NCBI RefSeq assembly: GCF_003086775.1
Contig: NZ_CP026001.1
Location: 1,266,407 to 1,330,406, forward strand
Length of the DNA: 64,000 bases
Source: Stenotrophomonas sp. ZAC14D1_NAIMI4_1
Lineage (GTDB): Bacteria; Pseudomonadota; Gammaproteobacteria; Xanthomonadales; Xanthomonadaceae
Direction: 5' to 3'
Made by a program: the position numbers and the translations under genes. This document shows positions 8,575 through 16,952 of this stretch, piece after piece. How positions within the stretch are numbered: position 1 is the first letter of the stretch; each line of letters begins with the position of its first letter. Under the pieces are notes generated by a model, which was not told the origin of the DNA, ran no database searches, and saw only the letters and a program-made list of their open reading frames with translations.

Positions 8575-8891
8575 GGCGTGCCTCCGGCCAGCAGGGTTTC
8601 CACGGCCTGGTCCAGGCGCAGGCTGACCACGGCCGGGGTCGCGCCGGCATCGTTGATCGATATGCGCACGTCGCGCAGCGGATGGCGCTGCGCGAAATCG
8701 GCGATGACCGCCTGCCAGATGGTGCCGAAGCCCTGCGCGGCGGTGATGATCCGCACCGTCATCGCGCCGTCCTGCGCGGCGGGCTCCAGCAGGATTTCCA
8801 GGTTGCCCGAGGCGAGCACGCCCACCAGCACCGCATCGCGCGGGAACTGCACCGGGGTGCGGCCGTCGAATCGATAGTCGAGGGTTTCCAT
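8571..8891 (-). CDS. mdcC: Malonate decarboxylase delta subunit, acyl carrier protein MdcC
   Basis: MdcC is the small carrier protein that holds the phosphoribosyl-dephospho-CoA arm. The 106-residue sequence has VGVLASGNLEILLE, with Ser28 in the ASGNLE context as the likely attachment site for the prosthetic group. The acyl group rides on this arm between the MdcA, MdcH and MdcD/E active sites. The gene begins 10 bases after the mdcA stop and overlaps mdcD by 4 bases. Length is normal for the family. Confidence 0.92.
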   Translation of the reverse strand: METLDYRFDGRTPVQFPRDAVLVGVLASGNLEILLEPAAQDGAMTVRIITAAQGFGTIWQAVIADFAQRHPLRDVRISINDAGATPAVVSLRLDQAVETLLAGGTP

Positions 8892-8901
8892 GCTCAGTCC
8901 C

Positions 8902-10545
8902 TTACCAGTTGCGGAAGCGCTTGGGCGGGTCGTACAGGCCGCCAGACCAGCGCACCAGGTCTTTCACCGAACGCGCAGCCAGCAGGTCGCGGCTGGCATC
9001 GCGCGGCGAGATGCCGAGATCTTCGGGGCGGCGGATCACGCCGCGGTCGCGCAGGTTTTCCACCATCGCGCGGTCGCGTCCGAGGCCCACGGCGGTGTAA
9101 CCGGACACGCCACGGATCGCCTGTTCGCGCTCCTCCGGCGTGCGGCACAGCAGCAGGTTGGCGATGCCTTCCTCGGTCAGCACGTGGCTGACGTCGTCGC
9201 CGTAGATCATCACCGGCGGCAGCGGCATGTCCGCGCGCTCGGCCAGTTCCCAGGCGTCCAGTCGTTCAACGAAGGCCGGTGCCATGTGCTCCCGGAAGGT
9301 TTCCACCATCTGCACGACCAGCTTGCGCCCGCGCGGCATTTCACCCGGTCGCGCGGCCTGCTGCCCGGCCTTGATCCAGGCATCGCTTGCGTGGCGGCGG
9401 CCGCGTGCATCGGAGCCCATGTTGGGCGCGCCACCGAAGCCGGCGATGCGGTCGCGGGTGGCGGTGGAGCTGTTGCCCTGCAGGTCGATCTGCAGGGTGG
9501 AGCCGATGAACATGTCGCAGGCATACAGGCCGGCGGTCTGCGAGAACGCGCGGTTGGAGCGCATCGACCCGTCGGCACCGGTGAAGAACACATCGCCACG
9601 GGCGGCGATGTATTTCTCCATCCCCAGTTCCGAACCGAACGAATGCACGGATTTGACGAAGCCAGATTCGATCGCCGGGATCAGCGCCGGGTGCGGGTTC
9701 AACGCCCAGTGCTGGCAGATTTTTCCCTTCAGCCCCAGCGACTCTGCATAGGTGGGCAGCAGCAGTTCGATGGCCGCGGTGTCGAAGCCGATGCCATGGT
9801 TGAGGCGGTTGACGCCGTACTCGGCGTAGATGCCCTTGATGGCCATCATCGCCATCAGCACCTGGATCTCGGAGATCTGCGCCGGGTCACGGGTGAACAG
9901 CGGCTCGATGTGGTTCGGGCGCGGCGCCTGCACCACGAAGTTGACCCAGTCAGCGGGGATATCGACGCGGGGGAGGGTGTCGACGATTTCGTTGACCTGG
10001 GCGATGACGATGCCGCCGCCAAAGGCAGTGGCTTCGACGATCACCGGAGTGTCTTCGGTGTTCGGGCCGGTGTAGAGGTTGCCGTGGCGATCTGCAGCCT
10101 GTGCGGCGACCAGCGCCACGCGCGGGGTGAGATCGATGAAGTAGCGGCCGAACAGTTCCAGGTAGGTGTGGATGGCGCCGATCTGGATGCGCCCTTCGGC
10201 CACCAGGTTGGCCAGCCGCACCGACTGCGGACCGGAGAAGGAGAAATCCAGCTTGGAGGCGATGCCGCGCTCGAACACGTCCAGGTGCGAGGGCAGCGAC
10301 AGCACCGACTGCACCATGTGCAGGTCGTGCACCCGTGCCGGGTCCAGGTCGGCCAGGGCCTGGGCAAGGAAATCGGCCTGCTTCTGGTTGTTGCCCTCCA
10401 GGCAGACCTTGTCGCCCGGCTCCAGCAGGGCGTGCAGCAGCGCACCCACGTCTGCGGCGGCGACTTCGCGGCCCCTGGCCCATGGCGCGGCGCGTTCCAG
10501 GCGGGCCTGGCGGCTGCGTTCCAACGTGTCCCAGCTCGGGTTCAT
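8902..10545 (-). CDS. mdcA: Malonate decarboxylase alpha subunit MdcA (acetyl-S-ACP:malonate ACP transferase)
   Basis: MdcA exchanges acetate for malonate on the carrier protein MdcC. The 547-residue protein begins MNPSWDTLERSRQARL and has the typical blocks CLEGNNQKQADFLAQAL and VNRLNHGIGFDTAAIELLLPTYAESLGL, and ends GGLYDPPKRFRNW. The start at 10545 is the first ATG that begins conserved sequence; the frame is open for 173 more codons, which run through repeats and into the neighbouring receptor gene as shadow. It is the first gene of the operon. A weak GGAAG lies about 9 bases before the ATG, and an AT-rich palindrome lies 26 bases further up. Confidence 0.93.
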   Translation of the reverse strand: MNPSWDTLERSRQARLERAAPWARGREVAAADVGALLHALLEPGDKVCLEGNNQKQADFLAQALADLDPARVHDLHMVQSVLSLPSHLDVFERGIASKLDFSFSGPQSVRLANLVAEGRIQIGAIHTYLELFGRYFIDLTPRVALVAAQAADRHGNLYTGPNTEDTPVIVEATAFGGGIVIAQVNEIVDTLPRVDIPADWVNFVVQAPRPNHIEPLFTRDPAQISEIQVLMAMMAIKGIYAEYGVNRLNHGIGFDTAAIELLLPTYAESLGLKGKICQHWALNPHPALIPAIESGFVKSVHSFGSELGMEKYIAARGDVFFTGADGSMRSNRAFSQTAGLYACDMFIGSTLQIDLQGNSSTATRDRIAGFGGAPNMGSDARGRRHASDAWIKAGQQAARPGEMPRGRKLVVQMVETFREHMAPAFVERLDAWELAERADMPLPPVMIYGDDVSHVLTEEGIANLLLCRTPEEREQAIRGVSGYTAVGLGRDRAMVENLRDRGVIRRPEDLGISPRDASRDLLAARSVKDLVRWSGGLYDPPKRFRNW

Positions 10546-10570
10546 CGACCGGCTTCCGATTGGTGTTGGG

Positions 10571-10603
10571 ATAATTACGGCATAATTATGGAGGGGTGTG
10601 CAA
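10571..10603 (-). promoter_or_regulatory. Candidate mdc promoter and operator palindrome
   Basis: Bases 10571-10589 form a perfect inverted repeat, ATAATTA and TAATTAT around CGGCA, in a GC-rich setting. On the minus strand a TTGCAC at 10598-10603 and a CGTAAT at 10574-10579 are 18 bases apart and could be -35 and -10 boxes, so the palindrome would cover the spacer and -10. It starts 26 bases upstream of the mdcA start codon. The GntR/FCD regulator at the far end of the cluster is the obvious candidate to bind it. The site is seen; its role is inferred. Confidence 0.5.
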
Positions 10604-10616
10604 CCCGCAGCGCAGC

Positions 10617-10646
10617 AAAAAGAAGGGCCCGCGCGCAGGCGGGCCC
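10617..10646 (-). terminator. Rho-independent terminator for the TonB-dependent receptor gene
   Basis: On the minus strand GGGCCCGC and GCGGGCCC pair around a 6-base loop and are followed by TTCTTTTT. It is downstream of the receptor gene and upstream of mdcA, so it would keep receptor transcription from running into the mdc operon. Confidence 0.65.
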
Positions 10647-10660
10647 ATTCAGGGTTGAGA

Positions 10661-10800
10661 GGTATGCCGACCAACGGTCGGCACCCACCAGTTACAGGGC
10701 TGCCTGGAACTTCCAGCGCAGGCTGGCCCATTCCGGTAGGCCACGACCGTTGGTCGTGGCGGAGGGCAGGGAGTGCCGACCAACGGTCGGCACCCACCGA
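10661..10800. repeat. Cluster of three palindromic repeat units
   Basis: Three units of the GACCGTTGGTC class lie here: TGCCGACCAACGGTCGGCA at 10665-10683, CCACGACCGTTGGTCGTGG at 10741-10759, and GTGCCGACCAACGGTCGGCAC at 10772-10792. Two are followed by CCCACC. They fill the space between the receptor gene and its terminator. Confidence 0.8.
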
Positions 10801-10829
10801 AAGCCGGCACCCACCGTTCTGCAGGCGCT

Positions 10830-13025
10830 TTAGAACTTCCAGCGCAGGCTCGCCGCCACGAAGCGCGGTTCGCCGTAGTTGTTGTAGTCCAGATTGGCCC
10901 AGTAGGTCTTGTCCAGCGCGTTGCGCACGCTCAGCGTCGCCGTCCAGTTGTCGCTGATGCGGTAGTTGGCGTTGAACTGCACCAGCGCGTACGCCGGCTG
11001 GTTCACCGTCACCGTGCCACCCAGCGGGTAAGGGATGTTGTAGCCCTGCACCTTGCTCTGCCACTGCACGCCGGCACCCACGCTCAGGCGGTCCAGCGCG
11101 CCGGGCAGGCGCACCTGGGTATTCAGCTGCAGCAGGTCTTCGGCCGGGTTGGCATACAGCAGGTCGGTGGTGGCGCGGGTCACCTTGACGTGGGTGTAGC
11201 CGGCGTTGACCGTCCAGCCCGGCAGGATCTCGCCGTTGACGTCCACTTCCCAGCCACGTGCCTTGGTGCCGTTCACGCCGATGTAGGCCGAGGTGCCATC
11301 GCTGAGCGAGCCGTCCGGCACGCTCATGTCACGCACCGCGTAGTTGTCCTGCTTGGCTTCGAACACCGCGGCGTTGGCGGTCAGGCGGCCATCCAGCCAC
11401 TGCGTCTTGATGCCCGCTTCGACATTCGAACCCTGCACCGGGGCCAGCAGGTTCTCGTTCTTGTCCTTGAAATTCTGCGGGTTGAAGATCTCGGTGTAGC
11501 TGGCATACGCCGATACGTTCGGGGTGATGTCGTACACCAGGCCCACGTACGGGGTCACTTCATCGCTGACCTTGTAGGCGCCGCTGGTGCCGGTGTATGC
11601 ACCGGTGGTGCTGTACGAACGGCTGCGGGTTTCCCAGCGGCTCAGGCGCGCGCCGGCAATCAGCGACAGCGGATCGGCCAGGCGCAGGCGGGTGGCCAGG
11701 TAGATGCCGCTCTGGGTGGTCTTGGCCACGCGGCGCCCACCGGTACGGGTGTAGGTCACCTCGGAAATGTCGCCATTCCAGTCGTACACGTTGGGGATGT
11801 AGTAGCAGCGATCGCCGCCGCAGCGTGCCCAGTCGGTGGGGAAGTTGAGCGTGGTGGTGTTGGTGGTGGCTTCCAGGTCCGACCACTGGGTGCCCAGGGT
11901 CACGTCGTGCTCGCGGCCGAACAGGTTGAAGGTGCCGGTCAGGTAGGCATCGACGTTGCGGCGGGTGTCTTCGGCATCGCCGGCGGCGGCGCGCAGGAAG
12001 ATGCCCGAGCCGTCCACCGGGTTCGGGTTGCCGGTGCCGTACAGGCGCACGTTCTGCACGTTGCCGCGGGTGTAGGAGGTGTTGATCTTCAGCAGCCAGT
12101 CGTCACCGAAGCGCTGCTCCAGGTTGGCGAACACGGTGCTGGTTTCGCGCTGCCAGTAGCTCCACTTCGGCGACAGGTTGGTCGAGCGCGGCAGGTGGGC
12201 GAAATTGCCCTGGCTGTCGAAGAACGGCACGGTGCCCCAGGTCGAACCCACCGGGTTGTTGTCCTGGGTCTGGTAGCCGACGGTGACGGTGGTGCTGTCG
12301 GTCAGGTCGCCTTCCAGCACGGCCATGCCGGCCATCTTGTCTTCCTTGTAGCGGTCGTAATAGAAATCACGATCGGTATAGGCGGCGACCACGCGGCTGC
12401 GGAAGCGGCCGTCGGCGGTCAGCGGCGCGGTCACGTCGGCCTCCATGCGGCGGTAATCCCAGCTGCCGGCGCTGACCGAGAACGAGGCATCGAACTCCTT
12501 GCCCGGGCGCTTGCGCAGCAGGTTCACCGTGGCCGACGGCACGCCGGCGCCGCTGAGCAGGCCATTGGCACCGCGGATCACTTCCACGCGGTCGTAGAAG
12601 GCGGTGTCGTATTCCTGGTTGGTCGAGCCGCTGTAGGTCGGGATGCCGTCGACCTGGAAATCGGTGATGGCAAAACCACGCGCGTAGTACAGCGGGCGCT
12701 GGGTGTCATAGAAGGACACGCTGACGCCGGTGACGTTGCGCATCACGTCGTTGATGCTGAACAGCGATTCGTCCTGCAGGCGCTGCAGGCCGATCACCGT
12801 GGACGACTGCGGGGTTTCCTGCAGCGTGATCGGCAGGCGGGTGGTGCTCGACGGCGGCGCCGACTGCTCGGCACGCACGCTCACCCGGTCCAGGGTCTTG
12901 GCGTCGGAGGCATCGGCACCTGCGTCGGCAGCCGAAGCGGCGGGCGCGGCCACGGCAAGGCAGGACAGCAGGGCGGCCGGCAGCAGCGCACGGCGGGGCA
13001 GGGAAGAGCGGGCGGGCAGGGTCAT
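10830..13025 (-). CDS. TonB-dependent ferric-siderophore receptor (FhuE/FpvA-like)
   Basis: This 731-residue outer membrane receptor has a signal peptide ending about residue 33 (AAPAASA-AD). A plug domain follows with the motifs LPITLQETPQSSTVIGLQRLQDE, YARGFAITDFQVDGIP and VEVIRGANGLLSGAGVPSATVNLLRKRP, then a 22-strand beta-barrel pattern that ends in SLRWKF with the terminal Phe expected of outer membrane proteins. The plug sequence is most like receptors for hydroxamate-type or mixed siderophores. It takes up ferric siderophore with energy from TonB-ExbBD. There is a Fur-box-like sequence about 110 bases upstream and a terminator downstream. The exact siderophore cannot be read from the sequence, and the start lacks a strong ribosome binding site. 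Confidence 0.9.
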   Translation of the reverse strand: MTLPARSSLPRRALLPAALLSCLAVAAPAASAADAGADASDAKTLDRVSVRAEQSAPPSSTTRLPITLQETPQSSTVIGLQRLQDESLFSINDVMRNVTGVSVSFYDTQRPLYYARGFAITDFQVDGIPTYSGSTNQEYDTAFYDRVEVIRGANGLLSGAGVPSATVNLLRKRPGKEFDASFSVSAGSWDYRRMEADVTAPLTADGRFRSRVVAAYTDRDFYYDRYKEDKMAGMAVLEGDLTDSTTVTVGYQTQDNNPVGSTWGTVPFFDSQGNFAHLPRSTNLSPKWSYWQRETSTVFANLEQRFGDDWLLKINTSYTRGNVQNVRLYGTGNPNPVDGSGIFLRAAAGDAEDTRRNVDAYLTGTFNLFGREHDVTLGTQWSDLEATTNTTTLNFPTDWARCGGDRCYYIPNVYDWNGDISEVTYTRTGGRRVAKTTQSGIYLATRLRLADPLSLIAGARLSRWETRSRSYSTTGAYTGTSGAYKVSDEVTPYVGLVYDITPNVSAYASYTEIFNPQNFKDKNENLLAPVQGSNVEAGIKTQWLDGRLTANAAVFEAKQDNYAVRDMSVPDGSLSDGTSAYIGVNGTKARGWEVDVNGEILPGWTVNAGYTHVKVTRATTDLLYANPAEDLLQLNTQVRLPGALDRLSVGAGVQWQSKVQGYNIPYPLGGTVTVNQPAYALVQFNANYRISDNWTATLSVRNALDKTYWANLDYNNYGEPRFVAASLRWKF

Positions 13026-13133
13026 GGAGAGCTCGAGGACGTGGGCGGGGGGAGGCAGCCGTCAACCAGCACCCGGGCGGCGGCATCGGGTGGGCTCAGA
13101 TCCATCTGGAGGCATGCGGGCGTCGTGCGGGAC

Positions 13134-13152
13134 GCAAATGTAAATCGTTCTT
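13134..13152 (-). promoter_or_regulatory. Fur-box-like sequence upstream of the siderophore receptor
   Basis: The 19-mer GCAAATGTAAATCGTTCTT matches 12 of 19 positions of the consensus Fur box (GATAATGATAATCATTATC). It lies in a locally AT-rich patch about 110 bases upstream of the receptor start. This would give repression by Fur when iron is plentiful. The match is moderate. Confidence 0.45.
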
Positions 13153-13203
13153 AACAACATTACAATTCGTGACACGGCGAAATGGTCTTTGCGCATCCAG
13201 AAC

Positions 13204-13284
13204 GGGGTCAGAGCCCTCCGCCTGCGGCGCAGGGATCCGACCCCGGGGTCAGATCCCTTTGCCGAAGCAAAGGGCTCTGACCCC
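13204..13284. repeat. GGGGTCAG-family inverted repeat cluster
   Basis: Two pairs lie head to tail. GGGGTCAGAGCCC with GGGATCCGACCCC comes first, then GGGGTCAGATCCCTTTGCC with GGCAAAGGGCTCTGACCCC (imperfect arms). The core differs from the GTAG repeats. The same sequence recurs as a perfect hairpin at 59572-59614. With the neighbouring Fur-like site and the mqo terminator it accounts for the 331-base gap between the receptor and mqo genes. Confidence 0.8.
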
Positions 13285-13308
13285 AACCGCCGGAACCCGC
13301 AAACGCGA

Positions 13309-13330
13309 ACGGCCACCCGAAGGTGGCCGT
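13309..13330 (-). terminator. Terminator hairpin downstream of mqo
   Basis: ACGGCCACC and GGTGGCCGT pair around a CGAA loop. On the minus strand the hairpin is followed by TCGCGTTT, only a short and broken T tract. It starts 26 bases after the mqo stop codon. Confidence 0.55.
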
Positions 13331-13356
13331 CCGTGTCCTGCGTTGAACGTGCGGGC

Positions 13357-15045
13357 TTACAGGGCCTGCAGTTCCTCGTTGGCGTTGCGCTTTTCCGGCG
13401 CGGCCGGCGCAGTGGCCGGGGCCAGCGCCGGCGTCGCGGCGTTCTCCAGCGGCACCTCCAGGTAGGGCAGGTGCAGGCTCTGGCTGGTCAGCGTGCGGAT
13501 CTCGTTGGTCAGCGCTGCGCTGTCGTTGAGCTTGCGGCCGTACGACGGCACGATCTCGCGCAGGCGGGTCTCCCAGCCGGCCTTCATCTGCTCCGGGAAG
13601 GCCTTGGCCATCAGGTCCAGCATGATCGGCGGCGAGGTCGAGGCACCCGGGGAAGCACCCAGCAGCGCGGCCAGGGTGTGGTCCTTGTCGGTCACGATCT
13701 CGGTGCCGAACTGCAGCACCGGGCCCTTCAGCGGGTCGCGCTTGATGATCTGCACGCGCTGGCCGGCGGTCACCAGCTTCCAGTCAGTGGGCTTGGCGTT
13801 GGGGAAGTACTTCACCAGTTCGGCCTGGCGGTCGGCATCGTCCAGGCGTGCCTGGCCCATCAGGTACTGCACCAGGTCCAGGTTGTCCTTGCCCACCGAC
13901 AGCATCGGGCCGACGTTGTTGTGGTTGACCGAGGAATACAGGTCCCACCACGAGCCGTGCTTGAGGAACTTGGTGCTGTACAGGGCGAACGGCCCGAACA
14001 GGATCACCGGCTTGCCGTCCAGCTTGCGCGCATCCAGGTGCGGCACCGACATCGGCGGCGAGCCCGTTTCGGCCATGCCGTAGGCCTTCACGTGGTGGCG
14101 CGAGGTCACGTCCGCGCCCTGGAAGGCCAGGAACTGGCCGCCCACCGGGAAGCCGGCGTAATCCTTCGATTCGGGAATGCCGGACATCTGCAGCAGCTTC
14201 AGCGCAGCGCCACCGGCACCGATGAACACGAAGCGCGCATGGGTGGTGGTCTCGGTATCGGCCTTGAGGTCCTTCACCGTCACGTTCCAGCTCTTGTCGG
14301 CGTTCTGCCGCAGGGCGCGCACTTCATGGTTGAGGTGCAGGCCGAAGTTCGGGCTGCGCTGCAGGCCGGCGGTCAGCTGGCGGGTGATCACGCCGAAGTT
14401 GACGTCGGTGCCCAGCGGCATCCAGGTCGCAGCGACCTTCTGCTTCGGGTCGCGGCCTTCCATCAGCAGCGGTGCCCACTGCTTGATCTGTGCCGGATCC
14501 TCCGAATACTGCATGCCGTAGAACAGCGGGTTCTTCACCAGCGCCTGCTGGCGCTTGTGCAGGTAGGCGATGTTGTCATCGCCCCAGACGAAGCTCATGT
14601 GCGGGGTCGGGTTGATGAAGTCGCTGGGCTGGCTCAGCCGGCCTTCCTTCACCTGGTGCGACCAGAACTGGCGCGAGACCTCGAACGATTCGGCGATGCC
14701 GACCGCGCGCTTGGTCTCGATGCTGCCGTCGGGCAGTTCCGGGGTGTAGTTCAGTTCGGCGAATGCCGAGTGGCCGGTGCCGGCGTTGTTCCAGCCGTCC
14801 GAGCTTTCGCCGGCGACCGTGTCCAGCCGCTCGTAGACCTGGATGTTCCAGTCCGGCTGCAGTTCCTGCAGGTAGGTGGCCAGGGTGACGCTCATGATGC
14901 CGGCGCCGACCAGGACGACGTCGACCGGCTTGTCGTTGCTGGCGGCGGGCACCGAGCGCTGGGTCAGCGGCCAGTACAGGAACAGCGCGGCGGCCAGCAA
15001 CAGCAGCACGAGCAGGGCGATAAGAGCCTTGCCAAATTTCTTCAT
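13357..15045 (-). CDS. mqo: Malate:quinone oxidoreductase
   Basis: Mqo oxidises malate to oxaloacetate in the TCA cycle and passes electrons to the quinone pool with FAD as cofactor. The 562-residue protein starts with a single hydrophobic helix ([19 protein letters not shown], about residues 7-25). The FAD-binding motif [12 protein letters not shown] and typical Mqo blocks such as [18 protein letters not shown] and [17 protein letters not shown] follow. The C-terminal tail is Ala/Pro-rich and ends NEELQAL. The N-terminal helix would anchor it in the inner membrane. The start at 15045 is the ATG before this helix; an upstream frame extension has no support. The gene stands alone. Confidence 0.93.
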   Translation of the reverse strand: MKKFGKALIALLVLLLLAAALFLYWPLTQRSVPAASNDKPVDVVLVGAGIMSVTLATYLQELQPDWNIQVYERLDTVAGESSDGWNNAGTGHSAFAELNYTPELPDGSIETKRAVGIAESFEVSRQFWSHQVKEGRLSQPSDFINPTPHMSFVWGDDNIAYLHKRQQALVKNPLFYGMQYSEDPAQIKQWAPLLMEGRDPKQKVAATWMPLGTDVNFGVITRQLTAGLQRSPNFGLHLNHEVRALRQNADKSWNVTVKDLKADTETTTHARFVFIGAGGAALKLLQMSGIPESKDYAGFPVGGQFLAFQGADVTSRHHVKAYGMAETGSPPMSVPHLDARKLDGKPVILFGPFALYSTKFLKHGSWWDLYSSVNHNNVGPMLSVGKDNLDLVQYLMGQARLDDADRQAELVKYFPNAKPTDWKLVTAGQRVQIIKRDPLKGPVLQFGTEIVTDKDHTLAALLGASPGASTSPPIMLDLMAKAFPEQMKAGWETRLREIVPSYGRKLNDSAALTNEIRTLTSQSLHLPYLEVPLENAATPALAPATAPAAPEKRNANEELQAL

Positions 15046-15252
15046 GGGAATGACTTGGGCGTGGGGAAGGGGGCAGGATGCGCGCCGTGACGGCAAATGG
15101 CGTGAAGAAACAATGCCTTGCAGCAACCTGCCGGGATTTTAACCCTTTCTGGTCTTGTTTTGGTGCGATGCAGCATCCCGCTCATCGGGCCACCGCGTTA
15201 CACTAGGCGGCTGATACCCCGCAACGACCGGCCACGGAGGGGCCGCGCACCG

Positions 15253-16389
15253 ATGTCACGGATGCTGATCGTAGTTGGCGACGCCCTGCAGACGGGCGGC
15301 TCGGTCCTTTCAGGGTCGCCCCATACCGATATCGAAGGCCGCGCGGTTGCCCGCGTCGGGGACCGGGTGATCTGTGCCCGCCACGGGCCGGGTTCCATTG
15401 TCAGTGGCGATGCGAGCCTGGTGATCGACGGCCAGCCGGTGGCGCGCGATGGCGACAAGGCCAGTTGTGGCTGCGCCCTGGTGGCGGGCCAGCAGCAGCG
15501 TGCGCATGTCGTCGCCGGTGGTGGTGGTGGTGGTGGTGGTGGCAGCAGTTCCGCGCTGGGCACCCTGGCCAAGGTGGCCGGCATCGTGGCGCCGCTGCTG
15601 AAGACGTTGCCGTTGCAGACCCCGCCGTTCGCGCCTCCGGGTACGGCCGCGCCGGAAGCGCCGGTCGCGCCGCAGTGCTGGGTGAAGGACCACGACGCAT
15701 TGGTCGATCGCGATGTCGACGGTCGTTACTACGAAGCCTACGACATCAACGGCGACAAGCACGATTACCTGTTTCCGGTCAGCTACCGCATCGAGATTCC
15801 GCTGCAGGCGCAGGGGGACGTCGTGGTGTCGATCAAGGTGCAGCCGATGCCGCAGGCCGGTGTCACCGTTGCCGAGGTCGCCGCGACCAAGGCCCGCATG
15901 GAGCAGGGCATCGAGCAGTTCTGGAACGGACGTTTCACCTTGGACGTGCATGACCCCGAGTGTGGTACCCGCAGCTTCCCCATCCGCTACGAAGTGCGCT
16001 GGGTCCAGGGCGGCAGCGACTACAAGCTGGTCATTCACCGCAGCTATGACCGCGAGCAGGTCGAGTTTCCGGATATCGACGTTTCGGTATCGACCACGCC
16101 GTGGACGTTCGCCCACGAATTCGCCCATACACTAGGTGTGCCGGATGAATACTCGTACAACGATCCGGACGAGGAAACCGTGCGCTACATCCAGCCCGAT
16201 GGCACGCTTGATCCGGAAGTGCTGGTTGCGGTTCCCGATTCGCGCGCGCTGTCCGATCCGGCAGCGACCATCATGAATGCAGTGGACTGTGCTGTAACCA
16301 AGCCGCGTCATGCCTGGAACATCGCGCGCGAGGTACGCGAGCTTCTCAGTCGCGACATCGGCAGGGAGATAACATGTACCGTCAAGTGA
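15253..16389 (+). CDS. PAAR-domain protein fused to a zinc metallopeptidase (predicted secreted effector)
   Basis: This 378-residue protein has an N-terminal PAAR-like spike domain (about residues 8-80). It shows Gly-rich repeats, H44 in CARHGPGS and C72/C74 in the block IDGQPVARDGDKASCGC. A nine-glycine linker (89-97) and a Pro/Ala-rich stretch follow. The C-terminal domain contains HEFAHTLGVPDE at 288-299. H288, E289 and H292 are the catalytic zinc motif, and D298 fits the third ligand in an HExxHxxGxxD pattern as in snapalysin-type metzincins. PAAR proteins tip type VI secretion spikes, so the peptidase would be delivered into a target cell. There is no signal peptide and no T6SS structural gene in the window. 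A GGAGGGG ribosome site about 11 bases upstream supports the start. The stop overlaps the next gene by 16 bases. Confidence 0.85.
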   Translation: MSRMLIVVGDALQTGGSVLSGSPHTDIEGRAVARVGDRVICARHGPGSIVSGDASLVIDGQPVARDGDKASCGCALVAGQQQRAHVVAGGGGGGGGGSSSALGTLAKVAGIVAPLLKTLPLQTPPFAPPGTAAPEAPVAPQCWVKDHDALVDRDVDGRYYEAYDINGDKHDYLFPVSYRIEIPLQAQGDVVVSIKVQPMPQAGVTVAEVAATKARMEQGIEQFWNGRFTLDVHDPECGTRSFPIRYEVRWVQGGSDYKLVIHRSYDREQVEFPDIDVSVSTTPWTFAHEFAHTLGVPDEYSYNDPDEETVRYIQPDGTLDPEVLVAVPDSRALSDPAATIMNAVDCAVTKPRHAWNIAREVRELLSRDIGREITCTVK

Positions 16390-16871
16390 TTTCACTGATC
16401 GCCACTTTTGCCGCCGCCACCGCGCTGCCGGCCCACAGCAAGGAGCTCCCTCCCGTGATCGAACTTCATGCGCGCTGCGTGGACGATGCCCAGTGCCGTT
16501 TCCGGGGCGATACGCTCAATGTGGAACTGGAGCTGCGCAACGGCGGTAGCGAGTCTGTGACCCTGCCCCTGGAGTACATCCGCAGCCGCGGCCCCTCGGT
16601 CAAGGTGAAGGACAACCATTCCGGCAAGGTCACTGCGCTGCGCTCAGGCATGGCCGCCGCCGCGCTGCGGGACCAGATGCAGGAGCTGCGTGCGGGCCAG
16701 TCCCTGCGCATCGGCTTCCCGATCAAGCCGCAGGAGCTGACACGTTTTGCCCTGCGCCCGATGGACGTGACCCTGCAGTTCTCGGTCAACCTGACGCCCG
16801 GTGCACAGGGCGCCGAGGCCCAGCTGGTCCAGGCGCAGTTGAAAGTGGTCGACGCCGACCCGGCCGGATGA
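16374..16871 (+). CDS. Periplasmic single-domain protein, candidate immunity protein to the PAAR metallopeptidase
   Basis: This 165-residue protein has a signal peptide (ISLIATFAAATALPAHS, cut near residue 22). One domain of about 130 residues contains CVDDAQCRFRGDTLNVELELRN, GPSVKVKDNHSGK and LRAGQSLRIGFPI. The alternating pattern suggests an immunoglobulin-like beta-sandwich. The start lies 16 bases inside the end of the metallopeptidase gene, with GCAGGGAGA as ribosome site, so the two are translationally coupled. Export to the periplasm next to a delivered peptidase suggests a role as immunity protein. The same domain occurs twice in the next gene. I do not recognise a named family; a similarity to Ig-like peptidase inhibitors such as BsuPI is only an impression. 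Confidence 0.78.
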   Translation: MYRQVISLIATFAAATALPAHSKELPPVIELHARCVDDAQCRFRGDTLNVELELRNGGSESVTLPLEYIRSRGPSVKVKDNHSGKVTALRSGMAAAALRDQMQELRAGQSLRIGFPIKPQELTRFALRPMDVTLQFSVNLTPGAQGAEAQLVQAQLKVVDADPAG

Positions 16872-16952
16872 CTGCATGACGCGGCCATGCCGGTGCTGCA
16901 CCATCGGACACGACGCGTAGCTGCGGGCCCGCGATACCGTCCAGGAGATCAC

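Noticed and set aside
8902..11064. A longer MdcA that begins at 11064
   Set aside because: The extension crosses a terminator, three repeats and the end of the receptor gene; conserved sequence starts at 10545.
10773..13154. A 793-codon open frame opposite the TonB-dependent receptor gene
   Set aside because: Antisense shadow of the receptor; no signal, motif or ribosome site.
15310..16128. A 272-codon open frame opposite the PAAR-peptidase gene, as a possible antisense toxin or antitoxin gene
   Set aside because: It encodes the poly-Thr mirror of the poly-Gly linker and has no conserved pattern or ribosome site.
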